64,000 bases of DNA from Bacillota bacterium (GCA_017889545.1 JAGFZV010000004.1:62001-126000), one strand, 5' to 3'. Shown: positions 7,551-16,979, counted from the stretch's first letter. A program made the numbers and translations. Notes: generated from the letters alone by a model not told the origin.

Positions 7551-9712
7551 GCGATGTGCAAAGATTGCTGCAAGGCAAGATTCCTGGTGCGGCGACAGGA
7601 ATTGAGGTTAAAAAGTCCATATGTGCGATCTGCGATCCCTTGACCCAATGCGGTCTCGACTTATATATTCAAGATGGCCGTATCATTAAAGTGGAAGGCA
7701 GTAAGGAAAACCCTTACAGCAAAGGCACATTGTGTTCCAAGGGAGCATCCACCCGTCAGTATGTTTATAGTGACGACCGAATCCAAACACCGCTAAAACG
7801 GGTTGGTCCCCGGGGTGAAGGTAAGTTTGAACCGATCACTTGGGATGAAGCGCTTGACACTATTGCCAGCCAGCTCAAGCAAATTAAAGAACAGGCGGGT
7901 CCTGAGACGGTTGGCTTTTTTGCCGGTTATGCAAAGTTCTTCCGTCCCTTCCTTAAACGTCTGGCTCATTCCTTTGGATCGCCTAATTATATGACGGAAT
8001 CCAGCTCTTGCTATCAAGCGATGTCTATGGCGCAAAAGTTGGTTTTTGGACGTCCGGGTGGACCTGACATTATGCGTGCCGACTGCCTGCTGGTATGGAG
8101 CGCGAATCCTTTCCATGCCAATCCAGGTAATGGCCGGGCAATTCAGAACGCCAAGGAACGAGGGATGAAACTCATTGTCGTTGATCCGCGCGTTACACCA
8201 ACTTCCGCATTGGCTGATCTTCATCTGCAACTGCGTCCTGGTACCGACGGCGCCCTGGCGCTGGCAATTGCCCATGTGATTATTAAAGAAAAGTTGCATG
8301 ACCAGGACTTTGTTGCCAGCTATACTTATGGATTTGATGAGTATAAAGAATACGTACAAGCCTTTACACCGGCGAAGGGCGAAGAATTGACCGGTGTGCC
8401 AGCCAGTAAGATTCAAGAAGCAGCCCGAATGTATGCTTCTGTTAAACGGGCTGCAATCTTGCCAAGTGCATCTTCGGTAGTACATCACACCAATGGGGTG
8501 CAAAATTATCGCGCTGTTTTTGCTTTAGCTGGACTGACAGGCAACTATGATGTACTGGGCGGCAACCTTGTAAATCCGCCCAGCTTTATCCATACTCCAG
8601 GTCTGATACCAACCCGTGAACATGATTTCGTCCAGTCGCGGCCCTGGAGCGATATGCCTCCGCGCATCGGCGCGGACCGCTTTCCTGTCTGGATGGACAT
8701 TATTGATGAAGAAGCGCAAGCAATGCATTTGCCGGAACAAATCCGTACCGGCAGTCCATACCCGGTCAAAGCTTTGCTGGGATTTGGGCTAAACTATCGT
8801 ATGTGGCCTGATTCGGAAGGCTTCCGCAAGAGTCTGGAAATGCTTGATTTCTTTGTTAATGTCGATATTTTCATGACGGATACTTGCAAGTATGCTGATA
8901 TTGTTTTGCCGGCCTGTACTTCGGTGGAACGGAGCGAATTGCGCTGTTATGGCGCCGGCTACATTGTATTCACTCAACCGGCGATCGCACCACGCTATCA
9001 GTCACGTTCTGATATCGATATCATTTACGATCTGGCCTCCCGCCTTGGGCTTGATGATCCTCTATTTCAGGCCGGACTTGATGCAAGCATTGATTGGATA
9101 CTTGAGCCGAGCGGCATCACTGCAGCCGAATTAAAAAAACATCCGGCTGGAATGTTTGTGCCAAATCCAATCAAACCCCAGGAAAGAAAGTACCGCGAAA
9201 TCGACTTTGCTACTTTGTCAGGTAAAATGGAATTCAAATCGAAAGTGCTGGAAAAATATGAGGATAAATCTGGTCACGCAGCACTGCCTGTCTATACGCC
9301 ACCGAAGTATAGTCTTGAAGCAACACCGGAATTGGCAAAAGACTATCCGTTTATCCTCAACACCGGTTCCCGGCTTCCAATGTTTGTTCATACCCGAACC
9401 TTCCGGTTAAGCTGGACGAGCAGCCTTCGGCCAAACTTCCCCTCCGCAGACATGAATCCCACTGATGCCGTTCGCCTTGGCATCAGGCAGGACGATACTA
9501 TCCGGATCATTACTCCTAAGGATGCTGTCAGCGTTAAAGCGAATCTTACCGGCATGGTTCAGCCCGGGGTGATTCACATGTATCATGGACACCAAGCTGC
9601 CGATGTCAATCGCCTGTTTGAAGAGGACTATCTTGATCCGCTGTCGGGTTTTCCGGGTTTCAAATCAGCGCTATGCAAAGTGGAGAAGGCCGACGAAAGG
9701 GTGGTGCTGTAA
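7547..9712 (+). CDS. Cytoplasmic molybdopterin oxidoreductase (DMSO reductase family)
   Basis: The 721-residue protein has the full domain order of the family: N-terminal [4Fe-4S] domain, molybdopterin-binding domains and a C-terminal dinucleotide-binding domain (about 600-715). It has no Tat signal, so it is cytoplasmic. The cluster ligands appear to be C26, C29, C35 and C63. The spacing C-x2-C-x5-C is two residues longer than the usual C-x2-C-x3-C. The likely molybdenum ligand is C155 in SSSCYQAMS. It lies between the FAD subunit and the ferredoxin subunit, and the ferredoxin start follows its stop directly. The substrate cannot be read from the sequence. Confidence 0.85.
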   Translation: MSDVQRLLQGKIPGAATGIEVKKSICAICDPLTQCGLDLYIQDGRIIKVEGSKENPYSKGTLCSKGASTRQYVYSDDRIQTPLKRVGPRGEGKFEPITWDEALDTIASQLKQIKEQAGPETVGFFAGYAKFFRPFLKRLAHSFGSPNYMTESSSCYQAMSMAQKLVFGRPGGPDIMRADCLLVWSANPFHANPGNGRAIQNAKERGMKLIVVDPRVTPTSALADLHLQLRPGTDGALALAIAHVIIKEKLHDQDFVASYTYGFDEYKEYVQAFTPAKGEELTGVPASKIQEAARMYASVKRAAILPSASSVVHHTNGVQNYRAVFALAGLTGNYDVLGGNLVNPPSFIHTPGLIPTREHDFVQSRPWSDMPPRIGADRFPVWMDIIDEEAQAMHLPEQIRTGSPYPVKALLGFGLNYRMWPDSEGFRKSLEMLDFFVNVDIFMTDTCKYADIVLPACTSVERSELRCYGAGYIVFTQPAIAPRYQSRSDIDIIYDLASRLGLDDPLFQAGLDASIDWILEPSGITAAELKKHPAGMFVPNPIKPQERKYREIDFATLSGKMEFKSKVLEKYEDKSGHAALPVYTPPKYSLEATPELAKDYPFILNTGSRLPMFVHTRTFRLSWTSSLRPNFPSADMNPTDAVRLGIRQDDTIRIITPKDAVSVKANLTGMVQPGVIHMYHGHQAADVNRLFEEDYLDPLSGFPGFKSALCKVEKADERVVL

Positions 9713-10240
9713 ATGGACAAAACTATTTACCTTGATGTAAAACGCTGTGTTGGCTGCGGGGCCTGTGTCGTTGCTTGCATGGACCAGAACGATATTTATC
9801 CTGAAAAGGGTCAGCCGGCTAACCGGCGAGTTTATCAAATTGAAGAAAATCAGGATCAAGGTATTGACATTTGCTATCTTTCCGTTGCCTGCCAGCATTG
9901 CGAAGACAGTCCGTGCACGATGGCCTGTCCAACCGGTGCGATTAGGAGGGATGCTGCCACTGGTGGCGTAGCCGTCAACAAAAGCCTCTGTATTGGCTGC
10001 CATAGTTGTGCCATAGCCTGCCCCTTTGGCGTGCCCCGGTATGATGCCGAAGGGAAACTGCAAAAATGCAATCTTTGCAGTGAACGGGTAGAGGCTGGAC
10101 TTGAGCCTGCCTGCGTAAGGGTGTGCCCCCAGGGAGCACTTATCTTTGACAATGCCAACAGTGTGCAGTCATTAAAAGAAGCAGCTGCCGCAAATAATAT
10201 TGCCCGAATTATCCGGACTCAAGGGGATGGTTGCAATTAA
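9713..10240 (+). CDS. Four-cluster ferredoxin subunit (DmsB/HybA type)
   Basis: The 175-residue protein carries four [4Fe-4S] motifs: CVGCGACVVAC near residue 12, CQHCEDSPCTMAC near 60, CIGCHSCAIAC near 93 and CNLCSERVEAG..CVRVC near 119. This is the electron-transfer subunit of a complex iron-sulfur molybdoenzyme. There is no Tat signal or membrane anchor, which agrees with a cytoplasmic complex. Its ATG follows the molybdoenzyme stop with no gap, so the three genes form one operon. Confidence 0.9.
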   Translation: MDKTIYLDVKRCVGCGACVVACMDQNDIYPEKGQPANRRVYQIEENQDQGIDICYLSVACQHCEDSPCTMACPTGAIRRDAATGGVAVNKSLCIGCHSCAIACPFGVPRYDAEGKLQKCNLCSERVEAGLEPACVRVCPQGALIFDNANSVQSLKEAAAANNIARIIRTQGDGCN

Positions 10241-10411
10241 GTGGAAGTTATCGGTATTCCTTAACGGAAATATATAAATAACCGAAGTAATGAAGGATTT
10301 TGTGTAACAATATGGAAGATTACAACAAACGGCATCCTTTGCGTTCGGCACGGGAACAAAATTCTTTTCTTCCATGTTTGCCAATTTTTCAGGTGAGGGT
10401 GGGGCGAAAGC

Positions 10412-12523
10412 ATGAGGGCTCTATTGAGGGGCTTGCTCAAATTGCTGTTCAGAACCAGATTGATCGGCAGCGAAGAACTTAAATTTAATGGACCGTCCAT
10501 CATACTGCCCAATCATGTATCGTTTCTTGATGCGATTTTTTTGTATGCTTATTTACCCGCTGATACCTATTTCATTATCAATACGGCGATTGCTGCCAGG
10601 ATGAGTTACATTTTGCGTTGGGTTAATCATTTCACTGTTGATTCGCTTAACCCGTATTCGCTCAAAAAAATCGCTGGAGTTATTAAAGAAGGCCGAACAG
10701 TAGTCTTTTTCCCCGAAGGCCGTATTACAAGAACCGGCAACTTAATGAAGATATATAACGGTGCTGGTTTTATTGTCATGAAAACGGGAGCGGTTTTATA
10801 TCCAGTGATTTTTTGCGGCCCGGAGTTATCCAGGTTTTCCAGGATCAAAGACAAGGTAAAATCCCAATGGTTTCCCCAGGTAAGTATTTTTATCGATGAA
10901 CCGGTACAACTTGGCGCTCCAAGGGCTGCGAGCTTCCGCCTGCAAAGAAAAGAGATCAGCGACCGAATCCTTGCTTTGCTGCAGCAAAGCATATTTAGGG
11001 CCCGGCAGCGCCAGGAAAGCAGCGCTAACTTATTTGATAAGCTGCTCGAGGCGAACAGGATACATGGCAGCAGCAAAATCATGGCTGAGGACATGACCGG
11101 CACTGCTAGTTACCGGCAGGCGATTGTTGCAAGCTATATCCTGGGGAGAAAACTGCAGCCTCTTTTAGCGAGCGAAGAAACGGTTGGGATCATGCTGCCC
11201 AATTCCATCGCTCATGTATTGACTTTGTTTGCTTTGTTTTATCTTAGCAGGACGCCGGCCATTCTCAATTTTAACGCCGGAACAGAAAACAACTTGGATT
11301 GCAGTGAATTCGCCGGTGTCAAAACCATACTGACGTCCCGTGCTTTTATCGAAAAAGGCAAGTTCGAGAAGCTCGAAGCTAGTTTGGCAAAGAAATTCCG
11401 GCTTGTCTATCTGGAAGATATCAAACTTCAGATCGGATTGGCTGATAAACTAACCGGCCTGTATAAATATCTGTTGGGAGAACGGGCAGAACGGGATGGA
11501 AGTTTAATTCTGTTCACAAGCGGTACCGAGAGCAAACCCAAAGGAGTAGTACTCAGCCACAAACATATTCTCGCCAATATTAATCAGTCGTGCAGTGTGA
11601 TCGATTATACCCACAGGGATAAAATGCTAAACGCATTGCCGATGTTTCATTCTTTCGGCTTAACGGCGGGTACGTTGCTGCCGGTTTTAAAGGGTGTTGA
11701 AGTATTTCTTTATCCAAGTCCGCTGCATTACAGAACTTTGCCGGAAATTTCTTATGATCGAAATATCACCATTTTTTTGGGCACGCCTACTTTTCTGTAT
11801 GGCTACGCTAAGTATGCGCATCCCTACGATTTCTACAATTTGCGCTACGTCCTTGCAGGCGGCGAAAAACTCAAGGATGAGGTACGGCAGTTATGGCAGG
11901 ACAAATTCGGGATCCGCATATTGGAAGGCTATGGAACTACTGAGACGGCGCCGGTACTCAGTTTAAATACGCCATTGTTTCATAAGACCGGTACAGTGGG
12001 ACGGTTTTTGCCTGGCATCGAGTACCGTATTGAAGCAGTGCCAGGCATCGAAGATGGCGGCAACCTGTGGGTGAAGGGTCCTAACGTCATGGCCGGATAT
12101 ATGTTATATGGAAAAGGCTTCGTTCCGGCCGCCGAATGGTATGATTGCGGCGACGTTGTCAGCATTGACAGCGAAGGATACCTTAGTATCAAATCACGGC
12201 TCAGGCGTTTTGCCAAAATTTCGGGCGAAATGATTAGTCTTGACGCCGTTGAAGAAGCCGCCGAAAAATGTTTCGGTACGAATCGGAATGCCGCTGTCAA
12301 CCTTCCGGATGTCAAGAAAGGAGAGAAGATCCTGCTTTACACAATGTATAAAAATGCTTCCAGACAGATGTTGATAGATTTTATGAGTCAAGGCCGCCAG
12401 AGTATGTTGTCTATGCCTGCGGAAATTATCATAGTGGATAAGCTGCCTTTCTTGGGCAGTGGTAAAATTGATTACGTCACACTGAAGGGGCTTGCACAAA
12501 AGGAGACTGAAAAAAGGGATTAA
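10412..12523 (+). CDS. Bifunctional acyltransferase / AMP-dependent acyl ligase
   Basis: The 703-residue protein is a fusion. Residues ~1-200 are a PlsC-type acyltransferase with NHVSFLDAIF (NHx4D variant) and FFPEGRITR. Residues ~240-700 are an acyl-adenylate-forming domain with FTSGTESKPKGVVLSH near residue 370 and EGYGTTETAP near 505. The order matches bifunctional 2-acyl-glycerophosphoethanolamine acyltransferase/acyl-ACP synthetase (Aas), which recycles lysophospholipid at the membrane. Aas proteins of this size usually also carry an MFS half elsewhere (LplT); none is adjacent. GAGGGTGGGGCG precedes the ATG. It starts 171 bases after the ferredoxin gene, probably under separate control. 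Confidence 0.85.
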   Translation: MRALLRGLLKLLFRTRLIGSEELKFNGPSIILPNHVSFLDAIFLYAYLPADTYFIINTAIAARMSYILRWVNHFTVDSLNPYSLKKIAGVIKEGRTVVFFPEGRITRTGNLMKIYNGAGFIVMKTGAVLYPVIFCGPELSRFSRIKDKVKSQWFPQVSIFIDEPVQLGAPRAASFRLQRKEISDRILALLQQSIFRARQRQESSANLFDKLLEANRIHGSSKIMAEDMTGTASYRQAIVASYILGRKLQPLLASEETVGIMLPNSIAHVLTLFALFYLSRTPAILNFNAGTENNLDCSEFAGVKTILTSRAFIEKGKFEKLEASLAKKFRLVYLEDIKLQIGLADKLTGLYKYLLGERAERDGSLILFTSGTESKPKGVVLSHKHILANINQSCSVIDYTHRDKMLNALPMFHSFGLTAGTLLPVLKGVEVFLYPSPLHYRTLPEISYDRNITIFLGTPTFLYGYAKYAHPYDFYNLRYVLAGGEKLKDEVRQLWQDKFGIRILEGYGTTETAPVLSLNTPLFHKTGTVGRFLPGIEYRIEAVPGIEDGGNLWVKGPNVMAGYMLYGKGFVPAAEWYDCGDVVSIDSEGYLSIKSRLRRFAKISGEMISLDAVEEAAEKCFGTNRNAAVNLPDVKKGEKILLYTMYKNASRQMLIDFMSQGRQSMLSMPAEIIIVDKLPFLGSGKIDYVTLKGLAQKETEKRD

Positions 12524-12563
12524 ACCTTTAATGATAAAATGGTAAAGACAGTGAGGGATGACG

Positions 12564-14006
12564 ATGAGAAATCTTACATTACTAACAGACCTATATCAAC
12601 TTACGATGATGCAGGGATGGTATTTTGCCGGGAAGTCAAATCAAAAAGCAGTATTCGACCGTTTCTATCGCAACAATCCATATCATGGCGGGTATACGAT
12701 TTTTGCCGGATTGGAGCATGTGATCCGTTACATAAAGGAATTGTCTTTTACGGAAGAAGATATCGAATATTTGCGTTCTCTCGGAATTTTTAAAGAGGAT
12801 TTTTTGAATTATTTATTGCATTTTCAATTTACCGGTGATATGTGGTCAGTTCCGGAAGGAACCGTAGTTTTCCCAGGAGAACCATTGTTGATAGTGCAAG
12901 CAAATTTTATGGAAGCACAACTTATTGAAACTGCTTTGTCGATGTTTCTTAATCATGAAAGTCTTATTTGCACGAAAGCCAGCCGTATGAGGACCGTAGC
13001 CCCTGAGGATATTCTAATGGAATTCGGCCTTCGTCGTTCTCATGGTGCTGATGCAGGGATATATGGGGCCAGAGCTGCAGTAATCGGTGGCTTTGATGCT
13101 ACATCAAACGTGATCGCCGGTAAAATGTTCGGCATTCCTGTTGCCGGGACAATGGCTCATAGCTGGGTCATGAGTTTTTCGTCCGAATTGGATTCTTTTC
13201 GTGAATATGCGCGGCAATATCCTGGCAATGCTATATTGTTGGTAGATACCTATAATTCGTTGCAAAGTGGTGTGCCTAACGCGATCAAAGCGTTTAAAGA
13301 GCTGATGGCCAGCGGCGTCAAATTTGGCAAATATGGCATCCGGTTTGATAGCGGTGATTTAGCTTATTTATCGAAGGAAGCAAGAAAAATGCTTGACCAG
13401 GCTGGGTTGAAAGAGGCTGTTATCAGCGGATCCAATGATTTGGATGAACATATTATCCGGGATTTGAAGATGCAAGGGGCGAAAATAACCGTTTGGGGAG
13501 TAGGCACGAAATTGATTACCTCTGAAGGCAGTTCGTCTCTGGGCGGAGTATATAAACTTGCTGCTGAATATGATGAAGGAAAAATCATTCCGAAGATGAA
13601 AATCTCTGATAATGTGGAAAAAATTACAAACCCAGGAATAAAAAAACTTTTTCGCATATACCAACAGGGGAAAATTAAAGCTGATTTGATTACTCTTGCT
13701 GACGAAACGATCGATGGCAAACACGATCTGCTTTTATCAGACGAAACTCACATATGGAAAAAGACGGTTCTTTCAAAGGGATCATATACCGTAAGAGAAA
13801 TGTTGGTTCCTATTTTTACAAACGGAAATTGCGTGTATAAACAGCCTTCTTTACAAGAAATCAAAGTATATGCTCACTCGGAAATGGAGACGCTGTGGGA
13901 CGAATTCAAACGGTTAACCAATCCTGACAAAATAAAAGTTGATTTGAGCGAAAAGTTAGTAGCACTGAAAAAACAGTTATTATATGAAGCCAAACAAGAA
14001 TGGTGA
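12564..14006 (+). CDS. pncB: Nicotinate phosphoribosyltransferase
   Basis: The 481-residue enzyme makes nicotinate mononucleotide from nicotinate, PRPP and ATP in NAD salvage. It shows the family's N-terminal LLTDLYQLTM, EFGLRRSHG, GGFDATSNV, GTMAHSWVM (with the catalytic histidine region) and IRFDSGDLAYLS. GTGAGGG at 12551-12557 fits the ATG at 12564 better than the ATG at 12558. It starts 40 bases after the acyl ligase gene. Confidence 0.92.
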   Translation: MRNLTLLTDLYQLTMMQGWYFAGKSNQKAVFDRFYRNNPYHGGYTIFAGLEHVIRYIKELSFTEEDIEYLRSLGIFKEDFLNYLLHFQFTGDMWSVPEGTVVFPGEPLLIVQANFMEAQLIETALSMFLNHESLICTKASRMRTVAPEDILMEFGLRRSHGADAGIYGARAAVIGGFDATSNVIAGKMFGIPVAGTMAHSWVMSFSSELDSFREYARQYPGNAILLVDTYNSLQSGVPNAIKAFKELMASGVKFGKYGIRFDSGDLAYLSKEARKMLDQAGLKEAVISGSNDLDEHIIRDLKMQGAKITVWGVGTKLITSEGSSSLGGVYKLAAEYDEGKIIPKMKISDNVEKITNPGIKKLFRIYQQGKIKADLITLADETIDGKHDLLLSDETHIWKKTVLSKGSYTVREMLVPIFTNGNCVYKQPSLQEIKVYAHSEMETLWDEFKRLTNPDKIKVDLSEKLVALKKQLLYEAKQEW

Positions 14007-14026
14007 TCAAGGGGTAACTTGTGGTA

Positions 14027-14055
14027 TTGACAATGTTTTTATGTAATTATATAAT
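14027..14055 (+). promoter_or_regulatory. Perfect consensus sigma-A promoter
   Basis: TTGACA (14027-14032), a 17-base spacer and TATAAT (14050-14055) match the housekeeping consensus exactly. Transcription would start near 14062, upstream of the amidohydrolase gene, and meets a terminator-like hairpin within about 35 bases. Confidence 0.8.
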
Positions 14056-14093
14056 TTTAACAACTAATGTAACGGTTGGGATCTTTGTAAGCG

Positions 14094-14135
14094 ACTTTTG
14101 ACCTGCCATGGGTTAAAAGTTTTCTTTTTGTTTTA
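14094..14135 (+). terminator. Terminator-like hairpin in leader of the amidohydrolase gene
   Basis: ACTTTTGACC / GGGTTAAAAGT forms a stem with loop TGCCAT, followed by TTTCTTTTTGTTTT. It lies between the consensus promoter at 14027 and the start codon at 14174. It may end the pncB transcript, act as an attenuator, or end a short RNA of ~65-70 nt. Confidence 0.65.
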
Positions 14136-14173
14136 AAGAAAGATCACTATTTTATGCTTTATAAAAGGAAGGA

Positions 14174-15388
14174 ATGGTTTCATTGTTGACAAAGTCGTTT
14201 CCTCTATCAAGCGGGCCTCATTCCTATTTAATTAAAAACGCTAATTTAATTGATGTAAACAACGGTAGTCTTGTCCAAGGAGTATCATTGCATATTCAAG
14301 ATGGTCGCATTGCAAAGATCTATACGGGACCTGAAATTCCCGCCATGGTTGATACCTTCGATGCAACAGGACTATTTTTGATGCCGGGCCTTATCGATAT
14401 GCATGTCCATTTGGTTTGGGATGGCAGCCCGGATCCACTGGGTGCCATGAAAGCAGAGGGCCCCAATATTGCGATGGCCAGAGGGATTGCCAATGCTCGC
14501 AAGTCGTTGGCTCAAGGCGTAACGACAATACGAGATGTTGGATCAGTTGATGACGTCGGAATTGACATCGCAAAAGTTTTTGCTTCAGGGTTGCTTTTTG
14601 GGCCGACCGTTGTTGCAGCTGGCCGGATTATTCAGCCTACCGGCGGACATGTTCCTGATCTTGGTTATATCGCTGATTCCCATGACGAATTAGTTAAGGC
14701 GGTTCGTTATCTCAAAATGCGGGGAGCCAGTGTGATCAAGGTGGCTTCTACCGGTGGCGCGTATGGACCGGAAGAAATAGGTCCATCTGTATATCCGCAG
14801 AAGGATCTTGAGATCGTTGTTAACGAAGCCCACCGTTTAGGACTCCGAGTGGCTTCCCATTCTCTCGGGAAAATCGGTATTGAGAATGCGGTACGAGCTG
14901 GGATTAACACTATTGAACATGGGGCTGACATATCAATGGAGATTCTCAGGGAGATGAAACAGAAAGAAACCTGTTTAATTCCTACATTGGCTGTATATAA
15001 AAAGTTGTCTGAAAGTTCGGGAGTGATTCCAGAATTGTATGTAGTTAAATCAAAGACGGTTGTTGGCTGGCATAAAGAAACCTTCCGCAATGCGATGGAC
15101 ATTGGCAGCCCGATTGCGCTTGGCACCGATGCCGGTTCACCAAACTTTGGACCACATCCATCTGTATTTCTTGAGATGGTTACTATGGTGGAATACGGCA
15201 TGAAACCAAGCGATGTTCTAAAAGCGGCAACGAAAACTGCGGCCGAAGCGTTGGGTAGGGAACATGAGATTGGTACAATTGAAACAGGCAAAAAAGCGGA
15301 TATTTTACTGCTGAAAGAAAACCCTTTAGAGGATATTACGAAAATGCAGAATATTTGCCAGGTAATAAAATCCGGGATCATGCTCTAG
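14174..15388 (+). CDS. Metal-dependent amidohydrolase (imidazolonepropionase/Xaa-Pro dipeptidase-like)
   Basis: The 404-residue protein has the amidohydrolase metal set: GLIDMHVHL (HxH), a lysine in VIKVASTGG, VASHSLG, TIEHGADI and LGTDAGSP. It opens with the small beta-sandwich IKNANLIDVNNG that is typical of this superfamily. The closest groups hydrolyse dipeptides or cyclic amides; the substrate is not determinable. The neighbouring MFS transporter may supply it. AAGGAAGG at 14166-14172 is close to the ATG at 14174 and better spaced for the TTG codons at 14183/14186, so the true start may be three or four codons downstream. Confidence 0.82.
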   Translation: MVSLLTKSFPLSSGPHSYLIKNANLIDVNNGSLVQGVSLHIQDGRIAKIYTGPEIPAMVDTFDATGLFLMPGLIDMHVHLVWDGSPDPLGAMKAEGPNIAMARGIANARKSLAQGVTTIRDVGSVDDVGIDIAKVFASGLLFGPTVVAAGRIIQPTGGHVPDLGYIADSHDELVKAVRYLKMRGASVIKVASTGGAYGPEEIGPSVYPQKDLEIVVNEAHRLGLRVASHSLGKIGIENAVRAGINTIEHGADISMEILREMKQKETCLIPTLAVYKKLSESSGVIPELYVVKSKTVVGWHKETFRNAMDIGSPIALGTDAGSPNFGPHPSVFLEMVTMVEYGMKPSDVLKAATKTAAEALGREHEIGTIETGKKADILLLKENPLEDITKMQNICQVIKSGIML

Positions 15389-15467
15389 CGTTTTCACAGA
15401 GCGATCCACAACGATTGCTAGTATGTCCAGCGATGTCTATGATGTTTATCGGAAGGGGTATAAAAAT

Positions 15468-16772
15468 ATGGAAGCTAGTTATGCAAAAACTTTACCGCCG
15501 GTCAAATCCTCGATGGCGAAAGCAGTGCTTGCCGGCTCGGTGGGCAACGCATTGGAGTGGTTTGACTACGGATTGTATGGTTATTTTGCCGCGATCATCT
15601 CCTCACAGTTTTTTCCTTCAAAGGACCCAGTCACAGCGCTCATGTTAACTTTCATCGTCTTTGGCGTTGGCTTTGTAATGCGTCCCATCGGAGGGCTGAT
15701 TTTTGGTCATTATGCGGACAGGGTTGGACGCCGGAATGCCTTGACATGGACAGTAATTTTGATGGGAATTAGTACGTTTGCCATCGGCTGTCTGCCTACC
15801 TATGCCCAGGTAGGTATTTTAGCCCCCGTTTTGCTCGCGACTTGCCGGCTTCTGCAAGGGGTTTCCACAGGTGGAGAATGGGGAAGCTGCATGTCATTTT
15901 TGGCAGAATATTCTACTCCCCATAATCGTGGTTTCATTGTAAGCTGGTCGCAGTTTAGTATTGCAGTAGGTCTTCTTCTCGGATCGGGATCCGGAGCTCT
16001 TTTAAGTTCATTACTTTCACCCGAGGCGATGAATGCATGGGGTTGGCGGTTGCCGTTTTGGAGCGGGATGTTAATCGCCATGTACGGTTTTTATGTGCGC
16101 CGCAAGGTAGATGAAACGCCTGTGTTTAAACAGTGTGAAGAGAATCATACATTAGCCCAAACCCCCCTCATGGATGTTTTAAAAAATTATCGGCGCGAAA
16201 CAATCTTGAGTTTCGGTATTGTGATCGGCTGGACCATTTCTTATTGGATTATTATGGCCTATATGCCAACTTATATTTCGAAAGTGTTGAAATTCCCATT
16301 GGCAGTTGGCTTATCCTACAATACTTTTTTGATTATCGTATTTATGATTGCCATTCCGTTTACTGGTATTTTAGCGGATAAAGTCGGGAGAAAGCCAGTT
16401 ATGATTGGCGCAGCTCTTGGATTTATCATTCTTGGTTATCCGCTGTTTTACGTCCTTAGCACCACACAAAATCCGGTTGTTTTGTTGTCGGTCATGGCGG
16501 TTTTAGCCATTTTAGAAGCACTTGTTTGTGGCGGAGCTACTGTTGCGATGACTGAAATATTTCCCACCAATGTCCGCTGTAGTGCTATTGCTATCGGTTA
16601 CAATATTGCAGTTGCATGTTTTGGCGGAACGGCACCGTTTGTTTCAACTTGGCTAATTTCTACCACCGGCAACAACTTGGCTCCTACTTATTATTTGATA
16701 GCGGGCTCAGTTGTTTCCTTATTAGTTTTGATATTCATGGCAAAAGAAACCTACAATAAGCCGCTGAAATAA
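15468..16772 (+). CDS. MFS transporter, metabolite:H+ symporter type
   Basis: The 434-residue protein has about twelve transmembrane helices. ALEWFDYGLYGYFA in helix 1 and the GHYADRVGRRNALTWT loop between helices 2 and 3 are characteristic of the metabolite:H+ symporter group (citrate, alpha-ketoglutarate, proline/betaine or shikimate permeases). GLLADKVGRKPVM-like sequence repeats in the second half. GGAAGGGGT at 15451-15459 fixes the ATG at 15468. It lies 80 bases after the amidohydrolase gene and is probably co-transcribed, suggesting uptake of that enzyme's substrate. Confidence 0.88.
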   Translation: MEASYAKTLPPVKSSMAKAVLAGSVGNALEWFDYGLYGYFAAIISSQFFPSKDPVTALMLTFIVFGVGFVMRPIGGLIFGHYADRVGRRNALTWTVILMGISTFAIGCLPTYAQVGILAPVLLATCRLLQGVSTGGEWGSCMSFLAEYSTPHNRGFIVSWSQFSIAVGLLLGSGSGALLSSLLSPEAMNAWGWRLPFWSGMLIAMYGFYVRRKVDETPVFKQCEENHTLAQTPLMDVLKNYRRETILSFGIVIGWTISYWIIMAYMPTYISKVLKFPLAVGLSYNTFLIIVFMIAIPFTGILADKVGRKPVMIGAALGFIILGYPLFYVLSTTQNPVVLLSVMAVLAILEALVCGGATVAMTEIFPTNVRCSAIAIGYNIAVACFGGTAPFVSTWLISTTGNNLAPTYYLIAGSVVSLLVLIFMAKETYNKPLK

Positions 16773-16773
16773 C

Positions 16774-16827
16774 AAAAATAAACAAAAACTTCTGGAATTT
16801 CTTCCAGAGGTTTTTGTTTATTTTTAT
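16774..16827 (+). terminator. Strong rho-independent terminator after the MFS gene
   Basis: A stem of more than 18 bp (AAAAATAAACAAAAACTTCTGGA paired with TTCCAGAGGTTTTTGTTTATTTTTA, allowing a mismatch) with a short ATTTC loop closes the amidohydrolase-MFS transcript. Confidence 0.85.
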
Positions 16828-16828
16828 A

Positions 16829-16944
16829 TCAATTGACAAAAAAATGCTGTTTCTTGTGTCAATTGATCAGCGCAGCGCATAGCTGTGATTGCTTGGAGAC
16901 AGGCAGGAATAATCATGCATAATCAGGAATTACTCATGATTATG
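16829..16944. promoter_or_regulatory. Two inverted repeats upstream of the EFR1-type gene
   Basis: TCAATTGACA (16829-16838) and TGTCAATTGA (16857-16866) form a perfect 10-bp inverted repeat 18 bases apart. A second perfect 8-bp repeat, CATAATCA (16918-16925) / TGATTATG (16937-16944), lies closer to the gene. Both look like operator sites for dimeric regulators; the regulators are unknown. Confidence 0.45.
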
Positions 16945-16979
16945 GATTGATTTACTTCATAGTAGCGGGAGGTTAAGTT

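Noticed and set aside
7793-8503. 236-codon minus-strand open frame inside the molybdoenzyme gene
   Set aside because: It is a by-product of the codon usage of the real gene on the plus strand.
14707-15381. 224-codon minus-strand open frame opposite the amidohydrolase
   Set aside because: The plus strand carries the full set of metal ligands; the antisense product has no recognisable motif or RBS.
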